Assembly (NCBI GenBank): GCA_018881555.1
Contig: JACAXG010000007.1
Span: 15,543,235 to 15,607,234 of the forward strand
Direction of reading: 5' to 3'
DNA length: 64,000 bases
From: Amblyornis subalaris
Lineage: Eukaryota; Chordata; Aves; Passeriformes; Ptilonorhynchidae
Shown: piece after piece, positions 1 through 15,149 of the stretch
How positions within the stretch are numbered: the stretch's first letter is position 1
Layout: each line of letters begins with the position of its first letter
Translations under genes and position numbers: made by a program
The notes under the pieces: generated by a model
The model's input: the letters and a program-made list of their open reading frames with translations, nothing else
Database searches by the model: none
What the model was told of the DNA's origin: nothing

Positions 1-3000
1 CTAAGCCAAAATCGGTCTCGAGTCACTAACTTTGGAGTGCTTAAAGTCTTTCTTTTATTGAGCATAAACTGTAATGGATCTAATTTATTTCAGACATCTA
101 GNGTCATTAGCATATGGAAAGTCTTTTTATCCTTATCCCTGCCATATGCTTTAATTCCCAGGACATGTTCGGTGAGGCTCTAAACAGTTTTTATATTTAA
201 TTATAATAGCTTGCTGTTGATCTNATGGAGCTAAAGGAGACCTGTTGTCACTGGTCAGAGGTTAAATACTGATTCGTTGAGCAGTCTATGCACAAAGCCC
301 TCTCCTTCTATTTCCTTGGAATTTTTTTATCCTGTCTTTAATACATGTTCAATAGGAATTCCTTAGAGAGCAAAGAATTTGTCAGCAAACAGTAAACTGA
401 GTGGTTTCTCTTTGAAATCATTACAAAATCAATAAGGCCCCCAGGGTCAGAACATTATTTATTTGAAATCTTTGCAAGCACCATATATCGACAAAATCAT
501 AACACAATTTACAGCTTTATTTCAGAATGGATAAATAAGAGATATCGTTTCTTTTGTCTTTTCTTTCTGAAGTCCCTACAGCACAGCACACTGGAGCTGC
601 TTTGTTCACACACGAGTCCTGTGAACTTGTTAAGCATCTCCCATATGGGAAATGAGTGAAACGCCTCAAGTCCCATCCTGCTGGAAAGGTAAATGACAAA
701 TCCAAACTAAGCAGGAGATTCACTGTCGGGGATGGCATTAGAGTCAGTGTAAGAAAGAAGGTACCTCTTCTCCATCACCTCCCCTTAAGTTCTTTTGAAG
801 GGAATTTCACCCCCTCCCCTTGGATCGCACTGCAAGCTCACACACCTGAGGACTCCCTGCAGGAGTGAGACAACACTGGAAAATGCACTCCTGGTGTGTG
901 CCTAACGCACAAGACCACATTACAGGCAAACCAGAGTAATAATCGCAGGCTCCCAGAACTGCTGAGCTCGGGTGCTCAGCATCTGTTGTGCTCTACACAT
1001 CTCTTGCCCCCTGGCTGCATTTTTTGCTAATGAAGACACAGTCTATCCCAATCGCAGGCATAGACATACCTTTCTCCAAAGTTTCCAGACATTAACCATT
1101 GCATAAATGCTACCTTTCCTGAAATACCAGAGCAAAACCAGCTGATTTTTGATGACAAACTTTTTTTTCTGGGGCATCATGGGACAAAATATACTGCTTG
1201 TAGTATCTATTTAAAACTTTACTTCACAGCAAGGATTCCAGCNTTACAATTTCTTTTAGAAATATTATGTTCTTGCATTCATTTCCTTGGTTCTTTGAGG
1301 CAAGTTCAGCTGTGTGTACTCTCAACATGCATACTCAATCTTTCATTAATAACTGCTTTCTACTTCTTCTGGTCTGCTTGAGATATTGGCCATGAAAAGT
1401 CTGCTGAGTTGCTTCCGAGGGCTTGAGTGAGTGCTCAGCACATCCAGGCATGAATTTACAGTATCCTAGCTACCCCCCAATTACTCCCCAGACGAAAGCT
1501 GAGGCCCATAATTTAGTAAACCTAAATTTCAGCTATAGCCTTATGCCCAATATTTCCTTTGGCAGGATGTCTCTGGAGANACCAAGAGGCAGGCAGAAGG
1601 AAATAGAAGGCACAGGGGCAAAGTGGAATTTAGGCTGGATGCATCTCTGAATGCTTTTTTGCCTTGTACTCCAATCCACTGGGAAAACTGAGGATGTCTC
1701 CCTGCACTTCATGTGCCCCAGCATGTTTTCAGGGCAGCTGGCATGGAGCATCATGTCCCCTGGCTCTGCATCACCCATNGAGATAAGCTCAGCCGTGCAG
1801 AGCCGAAAAGGCTATTCCTCTCTCCTTACATTTGAGGTAGTAAGTTTTGTGTTCAAGGTTGTGCATCATTCCTGCCATGTCTGAAGTGATCCAGCAACTG
1901 CCACTCAACAGGCACAAGAGATGGCACCACCTGGATTAGCTGTGATGTTACTGAAAGCATTCTTTCCTCGCANGAAAATGGAAAATCAAATTCAAGTTTT
2001 TTTCAGCAAAGTAAACAAGCACGGTCCTCAAATATTCTAAAAGAAATTTACCTCATTGCAACCTCTCCACAGACCCTATTTGTCATAAATACTTACTCAT
2101 GTCTCACAAGTTTCACAGATTCTCTCACTGATAACTATGGAGAGCATCCTTGCAGCTACATAAGAGTGACACCGATTTCCTCCACAGAAATGTTCCGTGC
2201 ATGTATTCAGAGGCATGTCTATTGAAACAGGAGGAAGAGGCAAGGATGCTGCTGGCTGCTTTCATTAGCCTCACAAAGCAATGTTTAGTAAAGTGATCTT
2301 GATTTTATTCTCCTCTGTGTGTTGCACACTGAAACAAGCAGCCAACAGCACCCAACTGCTTCCATGCAAACAGCCTGCCTTGCACAAGTGTCTCTGAGGA
2401 CACATTTTCAGCCTGAAATACGTGTTTTTTACATAGAAGGGAATCATGTCAGAGTTGGAAAGGTTATGGGCTGCTGACTGAGATGCCATGTGTTTGAGCC
2501 ACAGGCATGCCAATTTTTTGCTGAGGGCCAGGAGTCCCGGCGGATCCACCTGGCTGTAGATGGATAGGTGGCCACTCGTGCTGGGTGTAAAGTCTTTGTT
2601 GGTGTGATGGCACCACACAGTTAGGTTGTGGTGGTCTCACAATCCTGTTTGCTCACAGTAGGTGGGCAGGCTGCTCTGGCTGAAGCTAGAAGAGACCTTA
2701 CCTTGGGTTTCCAAGCTGGCAACCACAGATGATTGTTGGTCTGACACCAGCTCCATTTTCACTTGCAAATTAAGTACTTTTCTCAAAGATTACTCAAACA
2801 TGGCAACTACAGACTGCTTCTGCCATTTGGGAAGGACTTTTTACAACACAATTAGTTTTAAGCACTCCTTTGTCACTCTTCCAGAAGGGAGTGGGCATTG
2901 CNGGGGCAAGGGGACGGCTCACAGCCACGCACTGGCGTGGGCAGCAGGCAGGCTTACTGCCATGATCCCAGCACAAGAGAACAGGGTTTTCTATAGAAAG

Positions 3001-6000
3001 CTGGCTGTCACACTGGTCCCTCTGACTATGCCTTCAAACAATGAAAAAGGACATTTTCATCAGATAATGACACAAACCTGCTGGGATTAGTAACTGAAAT
3101 AATGAAGAATGACTTCCCTCCTCTCTTCAAAGTAATTGCAGTGAAAAGAGATCTTTTCCTTGTGGTTTGTTTTTTTTTTTTTTCCCCTCCTTGTATTAAC
3201 AGCACTGCTTGGCAAATACCTAAGGGACTTCTGCCNGGGTGATGAACATTTTTAATGAGTGTGAATTTAGAAAGGTGCTGGAAGGTTTGACTATAGGAAG
3301 GCTGCTGGCTCATACTTAGAACAGCTGGTTTCACAGTGAGCTACTTTGAGAAAAGTAATTTAAGCTTCTTCCTACAGCTTGTTGGGAAATGTATATTTTC
3401 AAGAGCACTTTTGCTACTTTGTTGTGCAACTTACTGTTGAATGANTAAAATAGCAATAATCATACTTTATGCTTGCATAGTGCCTGCTGTGTGAGGTTCT
3501 CAAAGGCTTACCAAAATTGTGTATTTGTTTCCCTCATTGTACGAATACCTCACCCCACGTCGAACCTGAAGAATCAGTGGGAGGCTTGGGTTAACTCANG
3601 GAAATTGAACCACTGTAATTGCATGGTAAACGCGTTTACTAAAAAGCCTTCAGTTAAGTTGATGTTCCTCCATGCATTCTACTTTATATTCCAATTTATG
3701 TTTGTAAATATATTTTTTGTCCATATGGAAGTGCTTCTAATAAGTGTCAAAGGTAGGGTTTTTAAACTAAATTAATTACGCTGGCACAAATCCTTTGTAC
3801 AAATGCAGATGTATCATTAAAAAGGTGATTTAAGTAGNCATGGCCTATTTTGTCTCTAGAAAGCATGAGAAGAGCAATTGAAACACCTTTATAATGATGC
3901 AACACACGGGGAAAAGTGAAGAAGGGTGAATATGTCAGATCGTACTTGAAAGATAACCCGATCCAATGCTGGTATATAGAAAAGATTTCTGCAGGCTTTT
4001 TATCAATTTGGTTTAACTCAATTTAAGCATCAGTCACACTTGGCACTGATTTGGGAAATGGTGACCATTTAACTAAATAGATTGTGAAGCTCATTTAATT
4101 AGTTTGGTGCAGTTTTTGAAGGCAGATGACCCCCCAAACATTGGAAGCCTAGCCTGAGCATTCTGGTCCCACATGTCTTGTTCTGACCTTCTGGAAACAC
4201 ATTTGTTCCAGAGGCCCCAGGAGACGCAGCGGCTGGTGTGTGTCGCNGAACGGCCCTCAGCGTGTGGGCTCGCCTGCCTTCGGGGTCAGCTTTGACAAAC
4301 AGCCAGCCTGACCCTTTCTACAGCACGAATTCATCTGCTGCAATTTGCCTGGGGAGGAGTAGAGAAACCTTCTGCCACNCCGAGGTAAAATAAAGCATTT
4401 GGGAACGGAGAATCTCAGACCTATGAAAGATAATTGTGCAGAGATTATCGCACTGGCTCCCTTCAGGCTGACGTTTAACAGACTGTCACCAAAGAGTCAC
4501 CAAAGCAACTTCTCTAAGCTCTCTTTCTTCCACTGGGAAAGAATCTACTCCTGAGCATATTCATGGGCATATATACAGGGAACTCAGTATCATGACCACA
4601 GGCATTCCGAAATCCTGTGTTGGATTTTACCTAGAAAGCCATGGGAATATACTGCCTTGGCCTGTGAACCAGTATATTTTAAACAGAACTTTTATCCCTG
4701 TGGTATGAAACACTAGGTCACGGCTTCATGCAGAGGGAACTTTGTAGCTTGCTCCCCTTTTTGGTCCTTAATAGGTTTTTCGAGCTTTCTAGTCATGCTG
4801 AATTTGTATTAATGGATATCAATTTCAGCGTGAATTGATCAGATTATGAAAATATTTTACTCTGTTGCTTGCAGAAAATAAAATACTTACATAAGAGAGA
4901 AAGAAAAATTCTCATATTTCAGTTTGTACTTTCCCTGTCTACTTTCTTTCTTTCCAGCAACTATCTAGGTAAGTGAAGTAGCTGAAAAAGATATTTCTGG
5001 TCACTTATTTACTAGGGCTTATACAGTTTGGGTCACATTTACAAAAATATTTACAATTATTCTGCAAAGAAATAGTTTTATACCATTGGCTGCTGAGGTC
5101 ACAGTTAATGATACATAGATTGAGACTGTATCAAGATCAGTGAGAACTGGAGACCTGAACTTTCACTTAATAAAGTGAAGATTGCATAAAGCACACCGTA
5201 ACTGCTGGTTTATTTAATGAAGCATATTTTAATCTGGCACCACTTGCTTCTAATCTATAAACTCTCTTTACCCTCTCTGTAGCAGTTTCAAAAAGAACTG
5301 AGGTCAAGTAAGTGCATGGTCCTTCTGAAAGCCCAGCCACATGACATGTCTCGATAACATCCTGTTGCAAAGAACTCAACAGGTTGAGCATAATATATTG
5401 TAAGAGCACTTTTCCCCCTTTTGGCTCCAAAGTCAATGCCCTTAAATCACCTCTGAGGAAAGAAGGTGGCACATATTCAACTGCTGCCTTCCTTTCTCAG
5501 GAAACAGATAAACAGACTAATTCTTACATGTAGATGCTTAACATTTGAAGGAAGCAGTTCTTAGGTGATTTAAAGTAGGTGTGTGGTAGATACATCGTGA
5601 CATGAGAGTTTATCGAAACAACTCTGTTTTGCTGTGATATATACACATCAGATGAATCNCAGTATTTGATAACTCAAAGCCAGCAAGCTGGTATTTTTTT
5701 TCATACCAGACCCAAACAACATGCACCCAATTGCTTCTGTTCTTAATTCCCAAGATGAGGTCTTCTTTCAGCATTAATTCATATTACCCTCCTCTTTCGC
5801 CCAGCTCCAGTAGCTCAGAATTTAATTTAAAATCTTGGGGTTTTGCTGAAATTTTCTATCATCAGTCTCAGTCTCAGAAATTATCCTGGAAAGTTTGAAT
5901 AAAATTGGATTAAGAACCCTAATAACTTTTTTCTTGTTGTTAATTTTTAGTTCAATGGATCATAATGGGTAAAAAAACCCCTCAAACCCCCAAGTATATA

Positions 6001-9000
6001 TTGCTGTTTCCAAATTCCAGGTTCTAGAAATTCAGCCTATCCCGTTTTTCCCGTAAAATGCCATTCTCAATTCAATGTTGGCCCAATTTCAGATCTTTTT
6101 GCACTCATGGGGAGAGACATTCATCAGTTCTACATTCTGAATTCCATTACACAGAGAGGGCTTTGAGACAAACGAAGAAAAAAAAAAGTTATATGTCCCT
6201 GCAGTGTGTGCTGTGCTGTGACTGTGGCTGTGACCTTGCATTACCAGCCCTGTTTCCCTTTGCCTTGCCTCACTTGCCATCATTCCTACAGCTATCACCA
6301 GCTTGCTTGAGTTTCTTCATTATTTTTAAAGGAAATTCTAGATGATCAGTACAGTGTGCAAAGGACCAAAGCTTTCAAAAAAGCCTTTCCAGGGCTTTCA
6401 AAATATTAATTCTGATGCTTTGCAATGCTATTGGCTTCCATCTGAGTCCATCNGGGCTTCCATCTATGACGGACAAGCAGTCACATATTCTCACTTTACA
6501 GGAATGAATTTAGGAGATTTAATTTGACATTCAGGAGTTTTAAATCGCTTTGTGCAAGTTCTACTGTCCAGAGGCTGCATGTGTTTCCAGTATTTTCTTT
6601 TCTACAAGGGGGCAGAGTTAATGGTACAAGAGCAACCCCATATTCTGATGGTTTAGTGTCAAGGTTTCATGATCACTTAACATGCTGCTAATACAGATTT
6701 ACCATAGGAAAAATATTAACAATAATATTTGAATTCTAATTGCTGTTAATTGTTTCTCTGCCTTGCTATTTCCCAGGAAATCTATCACAAAAATGAGAAG
6801 ATGTGATATGTTATGCCATACTTGTGGTGGTTAAAAATTAAAAAAAAACCCTAAACCAACAACAAAGTCCCTGGAGCTGCAAAAATCTTTCAGACAGAAT
6901 GTACCCAGCTTCTTACTACATTTTCTCCTCTAAAGAAAGACCTTCATGTCTGCAGTAATGATGCTGAAGGTCAGATATGATATCAGGCATCCCAGAGATA
7001 ATGCACAGCAATTTATTTTCCTTCTGAAGGACTAATTATTGGCATATTCAGGGTGGGCTAATAAACAGAGAGCTTGAGGTTTTGTGACTGATTATTTACT
7101 TGGATATTATCTCAGATCTTTCCTGAGTGGGTGAGTTAAATGGGGAGACTCTCTTGTTCTCTCCTTGAACAGGAGTTTATGATAGTCTATAATTAAGACT
7201 GCAATTATGTTTTCATTTTAAATTAGATACTGACATTTTGTTAACATTGATACAAAGGTCTTGCCTGAGTTTAAACACGCATGACATCTACATGGGAATG
7301 AGGGAAGATGGGAGAGAAAGATAACTTGTTGCTAAAATTTGATGTGGATTAGAATATCCAAGTTTGACATCTTGCAATCTTTTGCAGTTAAGGACTTTGA
7401 CCTTTTGGTTAAATCTTATGTCAGTCTTTAGTGTCTTGGCAGCACAGGACCTCAGCATTGGGTTAGTTATGCAAGTTTGACAGCAAAAGTAAACACATGC
7501 CTAGCACTGCAATTTGCTAGATCGTGTATTTGCAAATTCCACTCTAGCAATGACCGAATGCTAAACAGACTTCCTGGGGTTCACTTTGTTCTAGTGGGAC
7601 AAGAGCACTGAAATAAGGACATGGGACAGCACTGAAGAGAGGACACGTGGCAAACAGCCGGATGAAGGAAGGGAGAACTGGAAGAAGATCTAGGAGAGAG
7701 GATCAAAACTGCTAAGAATGCTGGACAAAAAGGGTCATGGAAAGCATACTTTATCCACATGGAACAAGTATGAAAATCTTTGACAGGTTTGTAAGCTCAC
7801 ACATAAGATAACTTGTATTCCTCACTTCATAACCTCAAAAATCCCACAGACTCCAGAATCAGCTGATCAGCTCAGTGTTTGTTTCCCAAACTCTACAAAC
7901 TTCCTTCCACAACTTGAGTTTTCATCTGGGGATGCTGCCAATAATTTTGTTAGTCCACATTTAGAAATAGAAAGCACTGAGTTTTACTTCTGATTATTTC
8001 ACTTACTCCTTGATGAGCTTTGGGATGCTCATGTATATTTGCTGTACCTGACACCCTGACAGGAAAGCAAAAATCAGAAAATATACCCANCCCGGTATAT
8101 GACAAGGAAAATGTAAACATACATTTTTGTCACTGTATGGGGTGATTTTTTCTACAATTAAGTTAATATATCAGTTAGACTTCATAAGATTTGAATTCTT
8201 CTTTCATCTATCTGAGTAACTTTTTATGTTTTTTAATGTGTAGAGGAATAGGGAAGAATAAAATAAAACCTAAGAGAATAAAGAAGAATGAAAAGTAGAG
8301 ATGGACAAGGTTGTCTTTTTTTTCCTCTCTGCATGGCTATAATATTTTTAAAATTAATTCAGGTTTTTGAAAACAGCCTAGAGATCTTACAACTCTTGTC
8401 TTTCTTTAAAAATAATGTGAAGGTGGCTCTTTCTGAACTGACTGGGGTTAAGACANGGTGATTTCAGTGCCCTGGGTTCTGCCTGTGGCTCTGCACTTCT
8501 CTTTTCTCCCAACACTTTTATCTGCTCCGAGCAGTTGGTTTTCTAGGCAAGAGCTCTGAGTTGCAGAGGGCCCACCGGAGCATGGATCCTTCTCAGCTGG
8601 GGATTTTTCATCTCGTTACAATAAAACAGAGATGAGTCATAAATCTGAGATGTGTGCATAAACTCTCTGGCTGCTACACCATTATGTAGTAGTTGGGTAG
8701 AAAACAGAATAACACAACTCTTTACTCATATCAAATAACAATATTATGGAAAACTTCCTCTAGGAACAGATGAGAGGCCTTCTTCAAATGAATGAGCCCC
8801 CCTGCAAGGCCAAAACAGGCCAGGTTGCTAGAGCATTGTGCTGACAGACTGAATGTATTAGAAGTTCTCTCTTGACCCACATGCTCTTAATAAAAGGTTT
8901 TATTTCATTCCTCTGCACACACAGGCTTCTGTTCCAGTCTCCCTTGAGAGAGTTCTGCTTACTTTCTGGAGTCTGGAAAACATTGCCCTACTCTTTGCAC

Positions 9001-11828
9001 ACTAATCTGCTCTGGTGGACCTGTGGTCCTCATCAAGCTGCTCTGCCCCGTAATTCTTCCCTGAATGCCTGCTTTCAAATCAAGCCAAAAAGGGAAACCA
9101 GTACTTATTCCATCAGAGGTTCTGACATGTTACATTAAACAAGCAGGGCATGTGCAGAATATGTATGTTTTGGGAAGAAAGAGATGACAGTATCAGGGTA
9201 ACCTTGCTTTCTGCTCAGGACCTGTGTATAAACAGAGACAAGACTGGAAAAGCATAGAACTTTGCCATTTCATGCCCAAGCAGGATAAACTGCATGTTTT
9301 TCACTTGCTTAGGCACTATCATTGTAAAAGGGAACCTTATGAACTTCCTCCTGCCTTTCAGACAAGGATTTCAGAGCACTCAGCAAATACAGATTTGTTG
9401 TCATTATTTCACATCAATTCACTCTTGACTAGAAGGTAGCCTTTATTTAAGAAGGAATGGAATTACTAGTCTGATAATAACATGTTCACCATGGTATGGG
9501 TGTCTTTTCCTCAAGCGGAGCATCTGCTATTTGAGTTTCCAAGTAGTTAAGCTAAACACAGGGAAAGGACCAAAGTGACCTGAGAGTTAGTACACAGTAT
9601 GCTCTGTAAAAACAGGTGAAGATGTTTTGATGCTTCTCTTCCCTTTTTTAAATGACAGTAGCGCATCTCAGTTTTGGCATGCTCAAGAAACAAAGGAAAA
9701 GTCCACAGTGGATCTCATGACACTTGTCAATGAATCACAAGTGAAAATTTCCTTTTAGCCCTAGTCAGTGATGGATTTTTATTCCTTATTGTGAGCCCAT
9801 ATAAACTAAACAATTTACTTCAGAGAGCTACAGTACTATCTATGTAACCATGTAATCCATAGTCCTCAAGCGACAATATGTGCTTCAGTACTATGTTGCT
9901 TGTTGCTGCAAGATAATTAGCTCCGCGTTTTGGAAAAAACTGAAAGCATAACTTAGCCAGCCTTTTATGAAAAGCCACAGTGGTCAACTAAAGCCAAGAG
10001 TGAGCTGAAAAAGGGGCACTGGTTGTCTCCCTCTGACTGTGCCCATGGCAATCCTGCACGTCCCAGGCATGATTTCAGAAAAGACCAAGACCAGCAGGCA
10101 CCAACCTCACGCCTATGGATCAATTCATTCAGGACAGCGACAGTACAGATCCGAGAAACNTCACTTCAGGTCCCCAATAGAAAGGATATGCATGACATGC
10201 TCTGAGCNTGGCAGCTGCGTGTCAAAACTCAGGTAATAAACCTTCAACATAACCATGCAGCACAGCTAACTCTCCTCATAGGCTGCACACCTCTCCCTGA
10301 CTCTCAGCAGAATTTCACACACAATGCAAAGCAGAAGCATCTGCTTCGTACCACACAAGCGAGCTTGCACTCCTTCCAGACCGAGCCCAGCAAAACACTT
10401 CCCCTTGTAAGTTGCTTTAAAAATATTTGTGACCTAGTGAAGGGAACTACNTGTACTGAAGTTTGAGCCAGCAGGGGAGTGCTTTGCTTTCTTATTCCCC
10501 GCACAGAACACCCACCAAAGTCATTAGGTGGTATGAGTGAAGGGCTAATTGCAGTGCTTCAGTTTATAGCAATCCCCTGTGAGATGCAGTGCGTGCCTTT
10601 AAAAGTGTTGTTCCTTGCACNGAAGTATTTACCGGAGTACTCATACATCAAATGGGAAATAATGCAGCTATGGAGGCAATGATGCAACTAGCGTGGGTGG
10701 TAACCAGCCAATTCTTCTTACACCTACGGCAGATTTTGTTCCAGAAGATCGTATTAATGCTATTATGGGAATTTNGAAATTGTTATAATGGGAACTGCTA
10801 GGCAATATTGTGTACTTGAAAACTTTAAATAGCAATGACCGCCCTAAATTTTCACTGTGTCTGCTTTTCCTCTTCAATTCAGCCTGCTGTCTCTCTGCAG
10901 GCTCTCTGGTTTAATGACTGTTCATCCCTTCATGTTAACGGAAAAATACTAACTACTGGATAAGGGAGAGTTTGTGTGTAGTACCAAGATGATTAGCCTG
11001 AATAAATGCGACAGCAGAGTTGCATGAGAAATGCCACAGTTAGTGGTAAGCACAAACTACAGCTTTGGGTGTAAAATACTGTAATTACAAGGGATGGAGA
11101 AAGCTCCACTGTTTTTATCCCCACAGAAATCAATAGTGGTGCAGACTTCTGCTCTTTGCCAGAGCAGGGCCAGTCTGATGAAAGAGCTTATTGATTTATC
11201 CAGCTGATGCTACTGAAGTGAATAATAGACTGGAAGAGAGAGGGCTTGTAAATTAGACTCATTCAATCCAGCATTTTCCAGGATATCTTTTACATGCAGC
11301 TATATAGAGATGTATATTTACAAGTGAGTTTTTGTCAAAGCGACAGGCTAGTGACTCCTGGTAAGAGGGTCTGCCTACTAATTCTTTGACCTCAACTACA
11401 CCCATGGTGTCAACCTTCAAGCACTCACTAAAGACTGACAGCAAGGAGACAGCACCAGGGCACCTAGGAACAGGATTTGACTATGGTGGAGGTAAGCAGC
11501 TGGCCAACACATCTCCTGGAGGGCTATGGCCACAGAGAAAAGGTGGCTGTACCTTCCTCCATGCCACATGTGCCATGCCAGACCCAGTGGCATGAAAGCA
11601 TCGGAAAAGATTACTGTGGATCCACAGGTGCTCAGGCTAGGAGAATTGTCAGTTCCAGGCCAGTCCCCAAAAACCTCAAATAATGTGTAAAGTGGCATAT
11701 TGTTTCAGAAATGAAAGGAGTGTTGTGTGTCTTCCTGGCTCAGCAGGCAGATTTTCTATGAATCTAAATCCACATGGGCAAAAATGTAAGTGTTCAGATT
11801 GATTTTGCATAAACTGAGGAAGAGAAAT

Positions 11829-11872
11829 AAAGAAAAAGAGAGGGAGGGAGGGAGGGAGGGAGAGAGAGAGAG
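11829..11872. repeat. (GGGA)n/(GA)n purine microsatellite
   Basis: About five GGGA-type units are followed by a GA run on the plus strand; the whole 44 bp is purine. It lies in intron 7 about 1.9 kb from exon 7. Confidence 0.95.
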
Positions 11873-13538
11873 CAGCAGGCACACTGCCANGAAGTACAGC
11901 AAATCAATCTTCTCAGCAGTGATGGATCAGGGAGCAGGACTGTAAGTTTTACAGGTATATGAAACCCCGTGAGTATAAAGACACCATTAAAACAGTGCCA
12001 TTAAATTCCAACACTGAAGGATTATCANGGCCCCTGGAGCTAAGCAGGTCATTATGTGACTGCATATTTTTCATTACCATTTTTTATATACATATATATG
12101 AAGCAGAATAGGACTCACAACAGTTTCACCCTTTCTCCCGCTGAAGACCTCTGCTTTATACTCAGCATCCACTTTCACAAATAAAATGCAATATACCATC
12201 AACAGATAAATGAGATCCCTACAGGGCTCTTATTCTGCTGTACTATTATATCTACTTTTCCACAAGATTTCTGCTTAAATGGCTCTCTTTATGCACATAC
12301 ACAAAGATGACATACACCTGTCTAAATATAACCTGATGGTGAAGAGCTCTTCTGCATGGGGAAATGCATCTTTTCTTCCTAATTTACCATAACGACTTAT
12401 TAACACTGCTTGAACTAGAGGTACATTAGCTTCCTCACAATAAAAGTCACCAAGGTTTTATATAGTAAGACATGGCTGGATTTTTTTTTTTCCTATCTTT
12501 AGAAAAGAAAAAGAGAGGAGCTCTGAATTTCACCTTTCCATTTTCACCAAAAAACAAGTGTGTTGANGGATTACAGCTTTATAGGCTGCTGACATTGACT
12601 AATAGTTTTTAACATGATGAAAATGCTTGTGTGAGCCACACTGAGGAAGATATTTGTAAATCTAGGAAACCTCAAAGCAAATGGCCATGCTGTGCCACAG
12701 GGTAGCTCAGGGATCACTACCAGCACAGTAGCTATCCTATATAGCATTTATTCAAAGAGCAGACACATTTATTGGATAGCAGTGTCACTTTTCTGTCATC
12801 ATGACTATTTCAGTCAAAAGTAACCTGCCTCAGGGAATAAATATCCTTGACTCCTTTTTTATGATAGAACTCAGAGCATTTTATGATCTGGACACACAGG
12901 TACTGGATAGGTACAGCCACAACTCTTTGGACAACAGAGAGCTGAGGCTCGAGAGAGAAGGACTGCAGGGAGATAGGATGAAGGAGCAGGAAAGAGGTGT
13001 ATGTGAGGATTTTGGTTCAGGTTATTGTACTAATGAAATGAGANAGGGAGTTTTGATGCACCAGCAGACCAGAGAAGACCTCATATTTGAGAAGGGATGG
13101 GGTGCAGAGCAGACTAATTGTTCATCAGTATATGTCAGAATCTCACTTTAAACCTGCTTTCCTTTACTTGTCTTTCCTGCTGGTCACTCAAAAAGGCAGG
13201 ACCACGGTGTGAATAGGCACAGGAGGAATAGACTTCAGTGCTAGAGCTGATCTTCATGAGGCTGCAGCATGCCTACGACTAGATATGAAGCTTGCATCAG
13301 CACTGCATAGATGCAGGCTATCTCCTTCTACATCAGGGCACCCAAAATTCAAAAAGGTGCGCAGCTATTCTAAATAGAAACACATGCACACACCATTCCT
13401 GACAGGAGGAAGCCACAAGCTGATCGGCTTGGCCAGCATTACTCTTTTGAAAATGCTGGCTTTGCCCTAAATGCTCCATTTTCCATTTGCACTGCTGTAA
13501 GAGCCACTGCCAACCTTCTCTGGATGGATGCTTTCTCC

Positions 13539-13564
13539 TCTCTATACTGGAGGCAGTATAGAGA
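13539..13564. repeat. perfect inverted repeat, 11-bp arms, 4-nt loop
   Basis: tctctatactg, loop gagg, then cagtatagaga. It lies about 250 nt downstream of the exon 7 donor on the transcript, so it would form a small hairpin in the pre-mRNA. Confidence 0.9.
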
Positions 13565-13763
13565 AGAAGGCTGTTTGGTGGGGAGGGCAGGTGNGAGAAG
13601 GCTCTACTATGATTCTTTCTAATCCTTCACTGTTCCATATACACCAGACAGCACTACATTCATCTTCAGGCAAGAATAGAGCAGTGTGCAGACTGGTGAG
13701 AATGGGATTGACTCATTTCTCCTACCACNGTGACTTTAGGTCATTGGTCCTGATCTGCAGCTA

Positions 13764-13981
<218 letters not shown>

Positions 13982-15149
13982 CTGAGACAAGGAAAGGATG
14001 CAACTTGTTAGGGGCACACAAAAGTAAGACCGAGAGAGCGATGCAAGTGTTGGCACAAGCCAGCCTGCAACTCCCAGCCATTCCAGCAAGGCAGAAGGAT
14101 CATCAGCCTGCTCTTCTCTAAGTGCTACTTCTGGCCTGTAAACGCACATTCACCCCCACACCTCCTTCCTCTCTGCCCCAGACCCATTTCTGGTCTTTCT
14201 TCCCCTTTCCCCACCACATAAATCCGTGATTTTTTGGTTTTGTTGGCATTTTTTAACACAGAGGTTAAACCTGTCCAGAAATTCTTCTTTAGAAGGAACA
14301 TATTTAATGTTAAATATTCTCTATTAAAAGAAATATCTAGAGGCACCAACCTATTTCACATGAGCACAAGCAGGAATGTGTTTAGCGCCCTTCAAAATCA
14401 TGCAAATGATTTTCACAAGCACTAAACTGGACAGCTGAAGAACAAAATATGAAATTGTTCTAGTGACAGACCTCGATGACCAAACTTCTCCAGCTGAAGG
14501 TGACCTTACTGCCATTGATTTGAGTGGGTTAGTGGTAGTAAAAGAGCGCTGGACAATAGGACAGATAGCAGAACTTTATCACAGAAAAGTCACCAACTAC
14601 CTTGTGTGTCCTGAAGCAATTTTGTATTTTTCAGAAATTTTCATTTAAATACCTTTTAATACTAGGGATATACATCTCTTTCCAATATAAATGTCTTCGT
14701 ATTTGACAATTGTATATGTCAGGTAAACATCTGCCTCAAATTTAACATGCACATCCCAGATGCTTTACTTGCTGAGACAGCTGGACTGAACAGACAGTGC
14801 AAATATATTTACATCACGGTTGCTTTCTATATTCAAATGCCAATCCTTTTCCAGAGCTTTCAACCTTTATCTCCTACATTCTGAAGCTCTGAATGTTCCC
14901 CAAATCCCCTCAATTATGAGGGCTGAGACAGCAGTGCAATCAGCGTCCAAAAGTAGGGCCGGAACCCAGGCTGCTTGATATGATGTGGTTGCGATTTTAC
15001 CTACTTATGCAATACAATTTCATACCCATTCCCAGAAAAGTTGGATTTATTAATAATGAGAAGGAGGCTTTTGCAACTAATAGCGTTCTTCTGAAATGAC
15101 TGGTGACAGACGAACTGTTTGTGTGTGCTGTGTGCTGTTCATACTGAAC
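13982..15149 (-). other. UNC5C intron 6 (1,168 bp)
   Basis: This short intron separates the two thrombospondin exons. Its donor is the unusual gttcag and its acceptor is tgtctcag. I see no repeat, RNA gene or further exon in it. Confidence 0.85.

Noticed and set aside
2662..3090. 142-codon plus-strand open frame
   Set aside because: It has no recognisable domain, no splice or promoter context, and lies in an intron of UNC5C. Length alone is not enough in 64 kb.
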